Shown here: one piece after another, positions 25,701-35,703 of the stretch
Layout of the letters: each line of letters opens with the position of its first letter
Position numbering within the stretch: the stretch's first letter is position 1
DNA from: Nematostella vectensis
Taxonomy: Eukaryota; Cnidaria; Anthozoa; Actiniaria; Edwardsiidae
Assembly (NCBI RefSeq): GCF_932526225.1
Contig: NC_064034.1
Coordinates: 2,838,001-2,902,000 of the forward strand
Direction: 5' to 3'
Length of the DNA stretch: 64,000 bases
The notes under the pieces: generated by a model
Database searches by the model: none
The model's input: the letters and a program-made list of their open reading frames with translations, nothing else
Told to the model about the DNA's origin: nothing
Made by a program: the position numbers and the translations under genes

Positions 25701-25808
25701 GCGACAAATAGGACTCGGCTGAGATAGTATTGCAGTGGTCGCCATAAGGAAGCTCATGAAACAAGCCAACAGACACACGCCACCGAGATGGCGTCTAGAT
25801 GGGCCCAT
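10710..25808 (-). CDS. Secreted PAN/apple-EGF-LamG (pentraxin-like) protein, with two frameshifts
   Basis: Eleven exons in transcript order: 25808-25658, 25162-24948, 24178-24049, 23467-23254, 17682-17290, 17091-16884, 16642-16247, 15861-15618, 12024-11837, 11349-11143, 10939-10710. Exon 1 carries a signal peptide ([17 protein letters not shown]). Exon 2 is a PAN/apple domain with a C-x3-C-x5-C cluster ([11 protein letters not shown]). Exon 3 is an EGF-like domain ([12 protein letters not shown]...CLC). Three LamG/pentraxin-like domains follow, each made of two or three exons, with W(C/H)H(L/V)C(I/L)TW and D(V/L)xxW signatures. The tail is Cys-rich. Phases agree throughout except for one extra A in a 9-A run in exon 5 (about 17401-17409) and a 4-bp insertion in exon 7 (about 16330-16340). 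Without these the product is about 856 aa. Either the gene is decaying or the assembly has errors. Expected role: extracellular matrix or cell-surface binding protein; ligand unknown. Confidence 0.8.
12300..12760. mobile_element. Foldback element in LamG-gene intron 8
   Basis: Arms at about 12500-12580 and 12665-12755 are inverted copies: GACAAAAGGTTGTCATCAAC is mirrored by GTTGATGACAACCTTTTGTC, and GACAAGCCCGCATGTAAGCA by TGCTTACATGCGGGCTTGTC. The left flank carries GCGAAGCGCAGCGTGAGCGG. No ORF. A foldback or MITE origin is inferred from the long hairpin. Confidence 0.7.
13590..15420. repeat. Diverged interspersed/tandem repeat family in LamG-gene intron 8
   Basis: Motifs like ACAACCAAACTTGGTAGGTG followed by TGTCAAGG.GG.TGC and GTGACGTCATC recur near 13650, 14840, 14960, 15120, 15260 and 15370, with roughly 110-150 bp spacing and heavy divergence. 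This is an old repeat, non-coding. GACGTCA (CRE-like) strings are frequent because they belong to the unit. Confidence 0.6.
17784..18055 (+). repeat. 51-bp minisatellite, left part
   Basis: Five units built around GTATGGGGCCTCTCACCACA and GGTGGCCCAATGAACGTGTT. The same array, same orientation, resumes at 22484 after the Polinton-like element, so the element lies inside it. The unit is 17 codons long and gives spurious ORFs. Confidence 0.9.
18056..18350 (+). repeat. Left terminal inverted repeat of the Polinton-like element
   Basis: Matches the reverse complement of 22235-22483 with few differences, for example CCACCCACTAACCCACTGTG and GTGACATTCTTGGAATTTTA. It starts AGTAGTATAGTAGTTGG, compared with AATAGTATAGTATAGTTGG at the other end. 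Confidence 0.85.
18445..18657 (+). CDS. Small hypothetical ORF in the Polinton-like element
   Basis: A 70-codon ORF from ATG to TAA inside the left part of the element. The translation ([20 protein letters not shown] in the middle) matches no family I know. It may be a remnant of a larger element gene, since the surrounding element is deleted. Its position between terminal repeat and polymerase is the only support for coding. Confidence 0.3.
   Translation: MYMLLKFYGLGNVASIDNVHISKVIVWIEQSYFWRKVLKHAGEDMRQEYSDTVARNGGVEPRDVVVRLSK
18912..19430 (-). CDS. Hypothetical protein of the Polinton-like element
   Basis: An uninterrupted 172-codon frame from ATG at 19430, opposite in direction to the polymerase. 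The product is acidic and Trp/Gly/Asp-rich near the C-terminus ([20 protein letters not shown]). No motif of Polinton integrase, ATPase, protease or capsid is visible. Opposite orientation to polB is common in Polintons. An open frame of this length in an otherwise broken element suggests a real element gene, but I cannot name it. Confidence 0.45.
   Translation of the reverse strand: MGVFFNKCDRGWRGGYEWYRDEIADILECVDGTDWEAGVLRGLGEIVRDAEVLGLGREQISVLVRYPTEVAGSMGVRPEALDVDGRISGAIETIACWDGANYGYLSSEGLKSPIDILYSSKHKLGVERERAYKSLDALKENVISREAALRSGDWRDWGDWDNGREQFEEELC
19893..20430 (+). repeat. Minisatellite of about 120 bp abutting the polymerase remnant
   Basis: Four to five units share CCATGGCCATGGCATAGGGC and GGCAAATGGTGGATATGGTG. 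Units vary by loss or gain of a GGTGGATAT subrepeat. The last unit runs directly into polymerase coding sequence at about 20430, so the expansion coincides with loss of the polymerase N-terminus. Confidence 0.88.
20430..22054 (+). pseudogene. Broken protein-primed type B DNA polymerase (Polinton polB)
   Basis: Blocks typical of Polinton polB lie in order but in changing frames. There is an exonuclease III-like YLESD near 20510, motif A region YLDANNLYG near 20805, motif [15 protein letters not shown] near 21290, and motif C FTDTDS near 21585. The C-terminal block ends with [20 protein letters not shown] near 21910 and [13 protein letters not shown] near 21980. The frame shifts after about 20915, again near 21457 and near 21600, with in-frame stops. 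The N-terminal exonuclease I and II region is missing and replaced by a minisatellite. No active polymerase can be made from this copy. The family assignment rests on motif order and the conserved C-terminus. Confidence 0.88.
22235..22483 (-). repeat. Right terminal inverted repeat of the Polinton-like element
   Basis: Inverse copy of the left end. It includes a 63-bp near-palindrome at 22412-22474 centred on GCGCATTTAATTTAAATGCGC-like sequence. Confidence 0.85.
22490..23178 (+). repeat. About 50-bp minisatellite, right part
   Basis: About a dozen degenerate units with GGGCCTCTCACCACAGGTGG and TAGCGCGTGAGT. It continues the array at 17784-18055 in the same orientation. Units here are more varied than in the left part. 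Confidence 0.9.
23570..24048 (+). repeat. Degenerate GTGATG/CGTGACG low-complexity tract
   Basis: About 480 bp composed almost only of GTGATGTGATGCGACGTGACG-like strings. It runs up to the donor of the EGF exon (lower border 24049) and lies in intron 3 of the PAN-EGF-LamG gene. The minus-strand ORF through it (His/Thr/Ser-rich) is an artefact of composition. Confidence 0.85.
24513..24843. mobile_element. MITE-like element in LamG-gene intron 2
   Basis: TACCATAAATGATCTAATAA followed by ACGCC at the left is mirrored at the right by GGCGTTTATTAGATCATTCT then ACGGTA. The interior repeats ACGCCCCCTATCTAA motifs. No ORF. Class inferred. Confidence 0.65.
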
Positions 25809-28193
25809 CTGCTAGACGTGAAAGAATAGTTAAAGGTTAGTGTGTTTGGAGGGGGGGGATAAGCCCAATCCTTCAAAATTATTACAATTAAACTATGCTA
25901 TGCCAAATCGAAACACAACAGAGGCCACGAAAAATACAATTTAATAATGTGCGACGCTTCTTCTATTCAGCCCACGGGCCTGATTGGGGATGACTATTAA
26001 CGATTGGGCAAACTTGCTATAGTAGTTAGTTGTAAAATTTAACTTGCGGAAGTTTTTGTTAAAGGCGGGTAACACTCGCAAAGTTTTTAGAAAGAAAAAA
26101 GGAGAGAATAGTGCTAGAGTGTATGATCCAGGTGTAAAAAACTATAGAATATACAATAATGAAAATAATAAAATCAATCAAAAAGATATATACTTACAAT
26201 AGCTGCCACCTCTCGCTTGAAAACTTTACTGGCTACGCTAGTCAAACAAGGCGATCATTGCGAATTAATTTCCAGCTTGGTTAATAAAGATTTATTTGTA
26301 CTTTCACAGAAGTCACATTCTCACGGCTGGATGCAAATTCTTAATAATTCAAAAACAAGGATTATAATGACGTCGGTGGATACACGGGTGAAGTGAAAAA
26401 AACAAGTCGTCATCTATTATTTATCATTACTTTGTTCCAGGAGCTAAACCTTTCGATCTCTTGTAAGATTTTAAAGGGAGCTTTTAAAGAAGAAATGATT
26501 CTAGGAGACTTGTTTAGACGAACTGGTGCACGCAATGTTACCTCCCTTGAGCTGTTACCCCGAAGCTTTTCTGGACTACGACATACGTGATGTTTACAAT
26601 GTTGCTAATAACTACAAAATTTGCTCTCCGCTACTGCGCATGGCATGCTTATGGTAATAACTTCTGCAAGCCGGCGCTTGAGCTGGGGTTCTACTTTGGA
26701 TAAGACTTATATATTAAATATTTTATTAGATTTAACCTTGTGAATAAGTCTATAATTAAACAATAAACGTTGCAAAGAACTTATCCATTTATTTATAAAA
26801 CAGGTTTGTTTCGCTGATAGAGCTCAGAACGACAGCGAAACATTGTCGTTAAATTCAAAACTCCACTTAGGGAAAGTTCATTTATTATACCGGGGGGGGG
26901 GGGGGGGGGGGGGGGGCGTGAGGATACTGTTGGGGGGGGGGGGGGGGGCTAGAGAAAGTGTTTCGATTTTAAAAGGGGGGGTCACTGATTCCCTTGGGTG
27001 TTGTCTCTAGGTGTTGTCTCTTAAACCAAGACTTCTTGGTTTAACTTGTCTCCGTTTGGGGGCAGTTTTTTGGCATGCACAATCCAGGAGTCCAGGATAC
27101 ATATTAAACCACGTTTAATCTAATGTAAACCTGTATACACCCTATACAAATTTTTTTCATGGTTTCCGTTATATAATATTATAAAGTACTTATTTCCATA
27201 TCTAAAATATTAAAAAAAAAACGCTCATATCTGATTCGCTGTCTTCCTCGCTTTCTTTCTTTTCTTTTCTTGTGCTGCGCTTTTCTTGCAAGGAGAAGAT
27301 CGAAAAGCCTTTTTGCTTCTTTTACGTCATCTATAGCATCAACCATTTTCAGGTTGCAACCTGGAGTTAGTTGCATCTTTGAGAAATTGAGTGCCTTGGA
27401 GTTAGTTGCATCTTTGAGAAATTGAGTGCCTTCACTTTTTCTGAATTCAGCCAATTCCTTCCCCTTCCATTTTCTGCCAAGCACGCAGCTAATCTCTTGA
27501 TCGCATTCCTTTGACATTGTCATTGCCGTTCGATCCTTTGCTCCTTCTTTCTACGGTTTTCGGGAGGGGGGGGGGTGGGTGGGGCTGGCACCGGAATTAT
27601 GGGGGAAGCATAAAGGATCATGCGATATTTTTACTCCTAAAGGGGGGGTCAACTTATTTTATCCCTTACATTGTCAATTTCTAGGTGTATTGTATACAGT
27701 ACATTTCCAAAAGTTTTAAAATACTTTGCTATTTTTGCAAAACAAATTGGATTGTTTACAAAGTCTTTACATACACTTAGAATTGTGCAATGTCATGCAG
27801 TACAGTTCTCGGCTAACCATCCACAAACTGATGGCAGAGACGTCCATCTCGATATAACAACCTTTCTTGCTCCCGTTCTAACATTACTGGCAAACATGTG
27901 GAGTGACGTTTAAGTGAACTGGTACTTGGCACATAATGGGAGTAACATAATACTGATGATATTCCTGGTTTTTTTTTTTTTACACATTTTGCATTCTTTG
28001 CCAGCCAAACAAGGGAGTTGGCTTCTGTAAATAAAACAACTTATGGAAACCACAGGAAACCCGGGTAGGAAAACCTCGTACTAGACTGTTTTCCCCAAGT
28101 TCAAAGTTCAATTTAAGCATTCTCTCGTGTGACTGATAAAAAGGACGATTGTAGAAGGGGATTATCTCTATTGCAAGTCGTTGAATATCAAAT
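25809..28193. other. Intergenic DNA between the LamG-gene start and the TBC1D22 stop
   Basis: The two neighbouring genes run in the same (-) direction here. It holds a very long G-run (about 26891-26917, another at 26932-26949), a second G-run near 27560, a T-run near 27970 and one low-confidence ORF at 27179-27523. The upstream 300 bp presumably include the LamG-gene promoter; I see no clear core motif. Confidence 0.5.
27179..27523 (-). CDS. Low-confidence lysine-rich ORF
   Basis: A 114-codon frame from ATG with a highly basic stretch (RKAQHKKRKERKRGRQRIR) near the C-terminus. It contains a 34-bp direct repeat (GAGTTAGTTGCATCTTTGAG twice on the plus strand, at about 27366 and 27400) and no known domain. 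It could be an exon or chance. Composition does not differ clearly from the flanks. Confidence 0.2.
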   Translation of the reverse strand: MTMSKECDQEISCVLGRKWKGKELAEFRKSEGTQFLKDATNSKALNFSKMQLTPGCNLKMVDAIDDVKEAKRLFDLLLARKAQHKKRKERKRGRQRIRYERFFFNILDMEISTL

Positions 28194-31100
28194 CTACTTG
28201 CTTTGCAAATGTTTGGGTGCATCAGCAAACATGTATTTGAGCCGAAAAGCCTCCGCTAGCAACAGATTTACATCCTCGTCTGTCCAGTTGTCAGTTGGCA
28301 GGTTTTGCAGCAAAACCATTAAATACTAGAAGAAACAAATAGATTATTTGTTAGAAATGAACTTACATGGAGGATTAAGACATGTTCTCTTTCAAATATG
28401 ACAAAGTATAAAGCTGACCAGGTTACACAGTCCCACACAATCATCATTTTCAAAATGCATGCAAATAAAGATAAAACAATTTGATGATGATATCCGCCTA
28501 TGACTCCACCACTTAAGCACACACCGTTAACCCTTTATTTGATCTACTTTAGGGGGGGACTCTGTACCTGAAAGTCTGCCTTTGTCATTATTTCCTTAGA
28601 GAAGTTCACTAAAAAGGCAGCACACACGTAAAGATGAAAAGTTGCAAAGCCGTCCTCTTCAGACTGCAATTCACACAACAAACAACATGTTATTGAAAGC
28701 AAACCACGAAAAAATTAGTTAACGGCCGTTCACACTAGACTAGTATTAAAAAATCATCCACAAGGATGAGAAATAGATCTTTCAATTCTTGAGGGTAACT
28801 ACAAATTAGCCTGTATATATTCATTGCAAGCCAAGTCGTACAGCAGTATTGCCTGGCAATGTTGGAGTATACCCTTGCTCCTACAATACGTATGTACCAG
28901 GTATGTGTCCCAAAGACGGATGGTGCTGCGAAGGGGCATCTCCCTCATCAACAGATTGTTCATCCAGCGGAAAGAAAACTGTAAGTACTCCACGTTGTGC
29001 TCAGCAAGGTGTTTGTGAAGAGGCTCTGCAATAGAAAAATATACTTAGTATGACCCGGGCCCTCACCGACCATCAAAAGTGTGAGAATTATTGCACCCCA
29101 GAGACAAAGCAAGACAATAGAAAGTGCCCCCCCCCCTTGTGTTTGTTCTAGCACCATGTTTTCACAGCACCCTAGTGTACAGGGTCCCTGAGTATCAACC
29201 TTTCCTTGTTATACATCATTGTTTCTTTTATTTTTGTTTGGTGAAAGGATATATCATTTATGTATATTAGAGCAACCATTCACAGTGTACATACCATCTA
29301 TTCTTTGTACAAGTTCTCTTAAAGCATTCACTTTTTTCTGGATTCCTGGTTGTGCAAATGTGTAATTGTCCTAGAATGAAACCCGAACCCACAAGTAAGT
29401 ACCTACTGTATATTAGAGCATTGCTATCATTATCAACTGCAATGCATTCTCTAGCACTACACGGATTTGTAATACAACTATGGTGCTTTCAAGCCCTCAT
29501 TGGTTGATTGTTTGTAAATGCCCAAACAGGTCATGTAGAAGCTATCAAAAGATTTCACTCCATTTGATTGATGCACCACAGACAAAACAATGGGAAACAA
29601 AAAAAAAGGACGGGAATACAATAGAACAATGAGGTAATCCAGCCAATCCTGTTTACAGCCTTACAAGCGGGGTTCTTTACTTTTCCCCAATACACCCTGT
29701 AGTTGATGTACGTTTATCCAGTCTCTTCCTTGGGTCCAAGGATGGATGGTCCAAGTTCCTGTATGCCCTGTGCACTGGGTCAGTAAGAGTTCAAACAGTT
29801 TTCTGGCGGTGAACAATCCAAGAGTGCTTACAGTACCTGTATGCCATCAAGAAGTTTACTCATACACCAAAAACTATCAGCTTCTATGGTATCAAGAATG
29901 TCTTGAGATAAACTTTGAACATCATAATTTTCTAGGTCGCCATCTAGAAAGGTAAAGAAGACGTATAGCTGAGAATAGCACAAAGTCAATCTAACCAAAA
30001 GAACAATACAACAATCATCATATTTTGATTGACTATGCTCTATTCCAAAAAAAATATATATGGATTTCGGATTCTGAGACTACACAACAACAATTTCAGC
30101 TGTTAATAACCCTTTTAACAACATTAGCATAAAGTCATGGTGATTTATTTGAAAGACATCTCTTACCAGCATAGGCTGACAAGAAGACAACAAAGAACGG
30201 AGTGACCAGATCGTTCATTCCCTGCACATAGCCACTTGCAGGATGGCGGATGGCCCAGATGTAGAGGATCCTCTCGAAAATCTATTGACAAACAACTACA
30301 ATGTTACACAATTAACAATCACCTGATAATCAGTTTACTATTCTTTTCATAATAAAAGAAGTTAAAAGGACATGAAAGGTACACTGCATTTTACGAACCT
30401 CTTGGACCAATATTTGTTGAAATAACGGTATTAATGGGTTCATTCTTGGTATATCAATATGAATCTGTAAAGAAAAAAGAAATAGTGTTGGGTGGTATAT
30501 CAATATGAATCTGTAAAGAAAAAAGAAATAGTGTTGTCAAGAAACTACAGTTGAGGATTGTTTATTATACAGACACACTTTAGTTATCAATTAAATCATT
30601 AGAGACCTGTAAAGATCGGTACTGTCTAGCTTTTTGACAGATTTTGCATAACTAAAGCACAGTAATGGCAGCTTTTATTGTCAAAAGAGTTACATATCTT
30701 TTGTCAAGTTCACCTTATTCAAAACTTTTGTCAAGTTCACCTTATTCAATGGCCTTTATACCAGGTCTTACCTGTCTAAATGTATCTGTATATATCTCTT
30801 CATATCTGGTAGGGTAATATTGCTTCACAAAATTATGATATTCCTCTCTCTTGCGATCTAATGTTGCTTGACGTCTGTCAATATTGGCAGGCAAATATCC
30901 CTAAGAATAGAACATCAAACTGTCAATACAGACTTACTGTTATTATCTCTGGGGTATCCTAAAATAAACTCCTCCTTAGTATACTGTAAGCACCTTGCCT
31001 AAAACATGAGTACCAAAAAAATGAAATATACCAAACAATTATAGTACATATATATACATTTATATCCCAGTGATGGGTTTTCACATGTGCTCATTGGCCA

Positions 31101-34100
31101 AAACAGGTCCACATTTTTACAGGACAAAAATCAGGCGAACAATAAGAAATCAGTCTAGGTGTAAATCCATCAGGTTGAAATGCAAGTTTTGAGCTTGTAC
31201 TGTAGCTTTTGTTCTAATGAAAGAAGATACTTTTCACATTTTCAGTGTTACTGGGATATAAAATAAAAAAAACTTTCTTTGGCTCACTGGGATATTGGAG
31301 GATAATGTCCGCAGATGAGAAATGGTCCTCAAAATTTCACAGTATTTTTTGTACCATTCCTCATCCTTGGACATTATCCGCCGATATCCCAGCAGCCAGA
31401 AGGGGTTCACTTACTAAATAACATCACATAACTTACTGAGAGCAGTTGCCAAGTTGTTGGCCTGACAGCCATTGGAATGCCTGACCAACTGAGCTTCCTT
31501 ATAGCCTCTGGTGACGAAAAAATATAAATATGCAACACAGAGCATGTGATACTTGATTGGTCGACAATCCAAGGGCACTGTTCCACAGTTTTTTTGTGCT
31601 ATTTTAGTAGTCAATAATTTAATTGAAAAAAAAAAGTACACCTGTCAGGGTGTTTCCCATGAAAAAAGATTCTGGAACTTTGTTAAAAACGTAGCAAAAG
31701 AAAAGGGTACAATGTGCATGCACCTTAGAGAAATCCATTTTATGGCATCTTTGTCACATACTGTAAACATTTTCTGGGGGGTTTAAAGCCCCATTGGCAA
31801 CCGAAGCGATTGTTGTTTTGAAATAGCGCCATTGTCTTGCAAGCGATTTGATTGGAGGACTATAATACACATAATCATTCCCTACAGACATTCAGGGTGC
31901 TTGTTTCTTCGTGTTTTCGCCGGTGAAGAAAGCTTTTCAGCCACTGTTCCCACAGTATTTAGGAAGACAAGAACATAACGTAACAAAGAAACGACCAAGC
32001 AATGCGTGCTTCAGGATAAGGATCATTGACAAATTAAGATTGATGTCATCGGGAAAGATATTGGTCTATTCCACGCAATCACTCAAACTCAAAACTATTC
32101 TTTGTTTTATCACTGATAAGTACTATAACATGTATTTAAAACTCTAGGTTAATAACCATAAAGCAAGAAGTCGAGGAGAATATATGCCAAACACACAGGA
32201 AGTATATATTTCATTGCTACGATTTGCAAATTCGACTCACGGCAAAAATTCCACATTTTGTTTGTTCCTTTTGCATTTTCAGGGTTGCATCGAGGCTCAC
32301 CTTTGAATCGATCTGATCACCTTTGAATCGATCTGAATTGATCTCGATCTGATGTAAGCTTGGTTTCTTATGGGCCTTTAAACACCCCAAACCCTCCCAC
32401 AAGAGCCACTACTAATAATATATGCATAATGGAAGAATAACAACTATATAATTTTTTTTCCATCAAACTCACCAAGGTCAGTGTTAGGTCCAGCTAAAAG
32501 CTTGCCAAACTTTTCAAGCTTGTATATTTCCTGTTCCTGGAATTCCAGGCGAACTGATCGTATTGGGGATGGGGGTCTGGGTGCTTGGATGGAAGGTAAT
32601 GGGGGGGTTGTCTGCTGGGCTGCCTTGCTCCCATGTGACTGGTGTTTGTGCCGTGCTAATAAGCAAAATAAAAAGTCCAGCAGTTTTCCATAGGACACAG
32701 CTCAATCACAAATCCGTCATGAAAGGAGCTCAGTAGCATTAAGCTCCAAGGTAATCTTTGTTATTCTTTTGGTTTTCAGGCTATTACTATAAAAAAATAA
32801 TATTTAATCCTTTTGCATGGTCCCGGTAAAACTTAACTCTTGACGAGCAAACTAAATGCCATACATAGGATAGGCCATTCAAAGGATAGACAGTTTATAT
32901 AGTTCTTTGTTATAAGCTTGTTAAGTCATCTACAAAGAAACGGCAGCAGTGCTTAATAACCAGACCCTTTCAATGCCTTCCTTGGAGATACTGTTGCAGC
33001 TGATCACTTACTGAGGATACTAAGTGGTGAAGGTCTGGACACCTGCTCCTTGGCTTCCTCTCGCTTGCTGGCATTTCCTTGTTTGTGGTGGTACTCTTCT
33101 CGCTTGCTGGCATCTCCTTGTTTGTGGTGGTACTCTTCTCGCTTGCTGGAAATGGCTGGCTGTTGGTGAAGTTCATCTGTGTCCATATCACTGGTGAAAC
33201 CTGCTCTGACATCACCTCCACTGATTGTCCTGACCCTCCCCTCCCCTGCTGTCTGAGACCTCTGGCCTATTTTGATAATGTCATCGTCAGACTCTTCCCA
33301 TGCATCAGCCATCTTGCTGTCAAACTCTTGGAAGGATAATGACTTGAGCTTGCTTTTAAGACTATTAGCTCCAATTGAACTTAAAAGTTAAGAAAAAGAA
33401 ATGTAAAAAAAATCACCTTGCTGATGATAACTTGGAATTACAGCAGGAGATACAGGCCCATACCCAGGGGGGTGCAGGGTGCAAACGCACCCCCCACAAC
33501 GGCCGAAGGTCCACATTCGCTTATCAATAGAGGTGCTATTTGTAGACAAAACTATAAAGCATAAGTTAGATCAGTCTGGTATGTAGCCAAATATGACAAT
33601 AAACATCCTGTGGCAATACAAGAATCCTTTTTGTTGTTCTTTCGGGGGTGTTCAGTTTTTTTGTCAAAGAACTCCCCCCCCTGGATAAATTAGGTCCACT
33701 TTTTCGGATTTCTCACCCCCCCCCCCCCCAAGAGAAATCCTGGGTACGGGCCTGAGATACATCAGCACAAGGTTGGGGTGGTTTGTTGTATGTCAAATGT
33801 CATCAGAGCTACTCTGTTTTTTGGAGGCGTACAAAAACTAACTTCACCCCTGCCCTGATACTGGGTTTTTTTTGCCGTGTCCAACATTCCTACAGTACAC
33901 AGAACAGATAGCCTCTCCATGGCTTGTCTATTTAGTTATAGTAGTTACGCCAGTATGACTACGATTTTTATCCAAAGCTAGTTGTGTTGATCTACTGGAA
34001 ATGTGCAAGCTATACAAAACATATATTAGACAACTTGAAGTTTGGAGTAAATTCTGAAATTTGAAAGTTACTTTGTCGCAACCCTGAGGGGACACAGGAA

Positions 34101-35341
34101 TAATTTAATCTGAGGACAATGGTTTCAGAGAATCTCATAGTTTTATGTAAAAGACGGCTCTTATTATCAGATATGACACTAACCCCACTAAATACAAGGC
34201 TACAGGGGTTTCTTTATGCCAAGCACCCTGCTGAACCACCAGCTACTATTTCCTGGGTGCTGGCTACTTTTTTAAAAAGTTTTATTTGAACTAAAAAAAA
34301 AATAATAACTTCCACTTCCTACTTATCAATCTCCACCGCCTACTCTGAAACTTAATGAAACCCCTGAGGCTAGTTACGATTACCACATAATGCAGTCACT
34401 TTCTGTTATGGTATACGAGGAGAGGTGAAAAGGTTTGGCAGATTTTAGAAATATGGGGGACCATATATCTGTTGACAATTTAGGCGCGGATTTCGGATTC
34501 TGACTGCTTTGATGGTCGAATTTTGGATTTTCAATTAATTTCAATAGATGCAGATCTAAAAATATCTGTGGATCCACGGATTTGCCCCGAAAATGTAGCT
34601 GATTGGCTGATTTACATACCCCTATTCACCCCCCCTCCCCCCGTAACAGTACATATGGCCTTTATACAAGGACAGAGGGCCAGTCGTTAGCATACCCATA
34701 CAATTCAGTGATATTATGTTGCGTTCTATACATGACTTGGCCAATGTACTTGAATTGCTCCTATGGATGTTAACACTCACCCAGCACTTGCAGAAGTTGT
34801 GACAGTCGTGGTGGCAGCTGTATCAGCTGTTGCTCCATGACTTTGACTAGAGATCACAGGCTTTATACTATAACATAGGAATATGAACAAATAAGAATCT
34901 TACAAATACAACTCTAAATACTCAAACACCTCTAAAGCAGCAAGGCACAGTAAAATACTGACTAGACAACAGGCCGGCTGAGCGATAGACACTTCTTCTC
35001 TAGAAATATAGAGGTAAGATGGCAAAAGAAAAAATGGTAATTAAGGGATCCCCAGCGAGTAAGCTCACTTAAGATTTTGGTTGAAAAGAATTAAAGCTTT
35101 CTTGAACCAAGACAGAAGTCATATAAAACATTCTACGTCTCTTTCTAGGGTTTTACGTCCTTTCTAACTATTCAAATAGGAAGTATATAGCCCACCTTCC
35201 GGGAAGTTTACTTGTGTTCCGTTTCCAAAAAGGTTTTTTGGTACTTCCTTCGAATTGAACCGTGAGCGGGTCTTGCGCTCTCTCGGCGCAATTGAACTGT
35301 GTTCCAAGCGCTATGACACGATTTTTCGCTGCATCGCTCAT
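28194..35341 (-). CDS. TBC1D22: TBC1D22 Rab GTPase-activating protein
   Basis: Thirteen exons in transcript order: 35341-35196, 34846-34781, 33379-33012, 32655-32473, 31507-31437, 30900-30772, 30464-30399, 30281-30167, 29943-29837, 29370-29295, 29037-28898, 28663-28568, 28325-28194. They sum to 1695 nt (564 aa) with all phases agreeing; human TBC1D22A/B are slightly over 500 aa. The N-terminus has the family motif FWKRNTSKLPG. The TBC domain spans about 255-530 and keeps both catalytic fingers: Arg328 in IHIDIPR and Gln363 in GYVQGMND. The C-terminus (LLAEAFRLKYMFADAPKH) is typical of TBC1D22. Known family role: GAP for Rab GTPases, linked to Golgi proteins (ACBD3) and 14-3-3. Exon 3 has a short in-frame internal repeat (KREEYHHKQG twice). 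Exon 7 uses a weak donor GTTCGT. The vertebrate A/B split cannot be assigned. Confidence 0.93.
30448..30539 (-). repeat. 46-bp tandem duplication across the exon 7 acceptor of TBC1D22
   Basis: GGTATATCAATATGAATCTG and its continuation occur at 30448 and 30494. Read on the minus strand, each copy holds the pyrimidine tract, TTTACAG and the first 17 bases of exon 7. The copy nearer the upstream exon is a decoy acceptor. Confidence 0.9.
31273..31393. mobile_element. MITE-like element in TBC1D22 intron 5
   Basis: CTGGGATATTGGAGGATAAT and ATTATCCGCCGATATCCCAG are inverted ends around a core with AGATGAGAAATGGT and ACCATTCCTCATC. A related copy is at 43428-43580. Confidence 0.7.
33456..33757. mobile_element. 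About 300-bp MITE-like element with CAGGCCCGTACCCAGG-type ends
   Basis: AGGCCCATACCCAGGGGGGT at the left is mirrored by CCTGGGTACGGGCCTGA at the right. Within it ACTTTTTCGGATTTCTCACC matches, in inverse order, the copy at 62441-62744. It lies in intron 2 of TBC1D22 and is non-coding. Confidence 0.75.
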
Positions 35342-35703
35342 AGTACCATACATAAAAACATTTGTACAATAAATCCGTAATAAAGTAGTCACTTAATCAT
35401 CACTGAAGTAATAACAGACCATTAGAACAGCGCGTTCGCATTTAGTACTGTTTTGTTGCCATTTTTGGTCTCGAGACACGAATTATAGATCAAGAGCTCT
35501 ACTGCGCATGAGTCGACGATACTGGCGCGCATGCATATGCATGATATCCGCTGATCAAACTGGTGTGCTCGCATGCTCGCCTAAAAACATTCTAACTACT
35601 CAGGGTACACAGGGGGATGCGCAGGGTGCGCGCGAACCTCCCCCCCACCCCCCCCCCCCCCCTTGGCGGCCAAAAAGTGGGCTATTTCTTATTAAGAAAT
35701 ACC

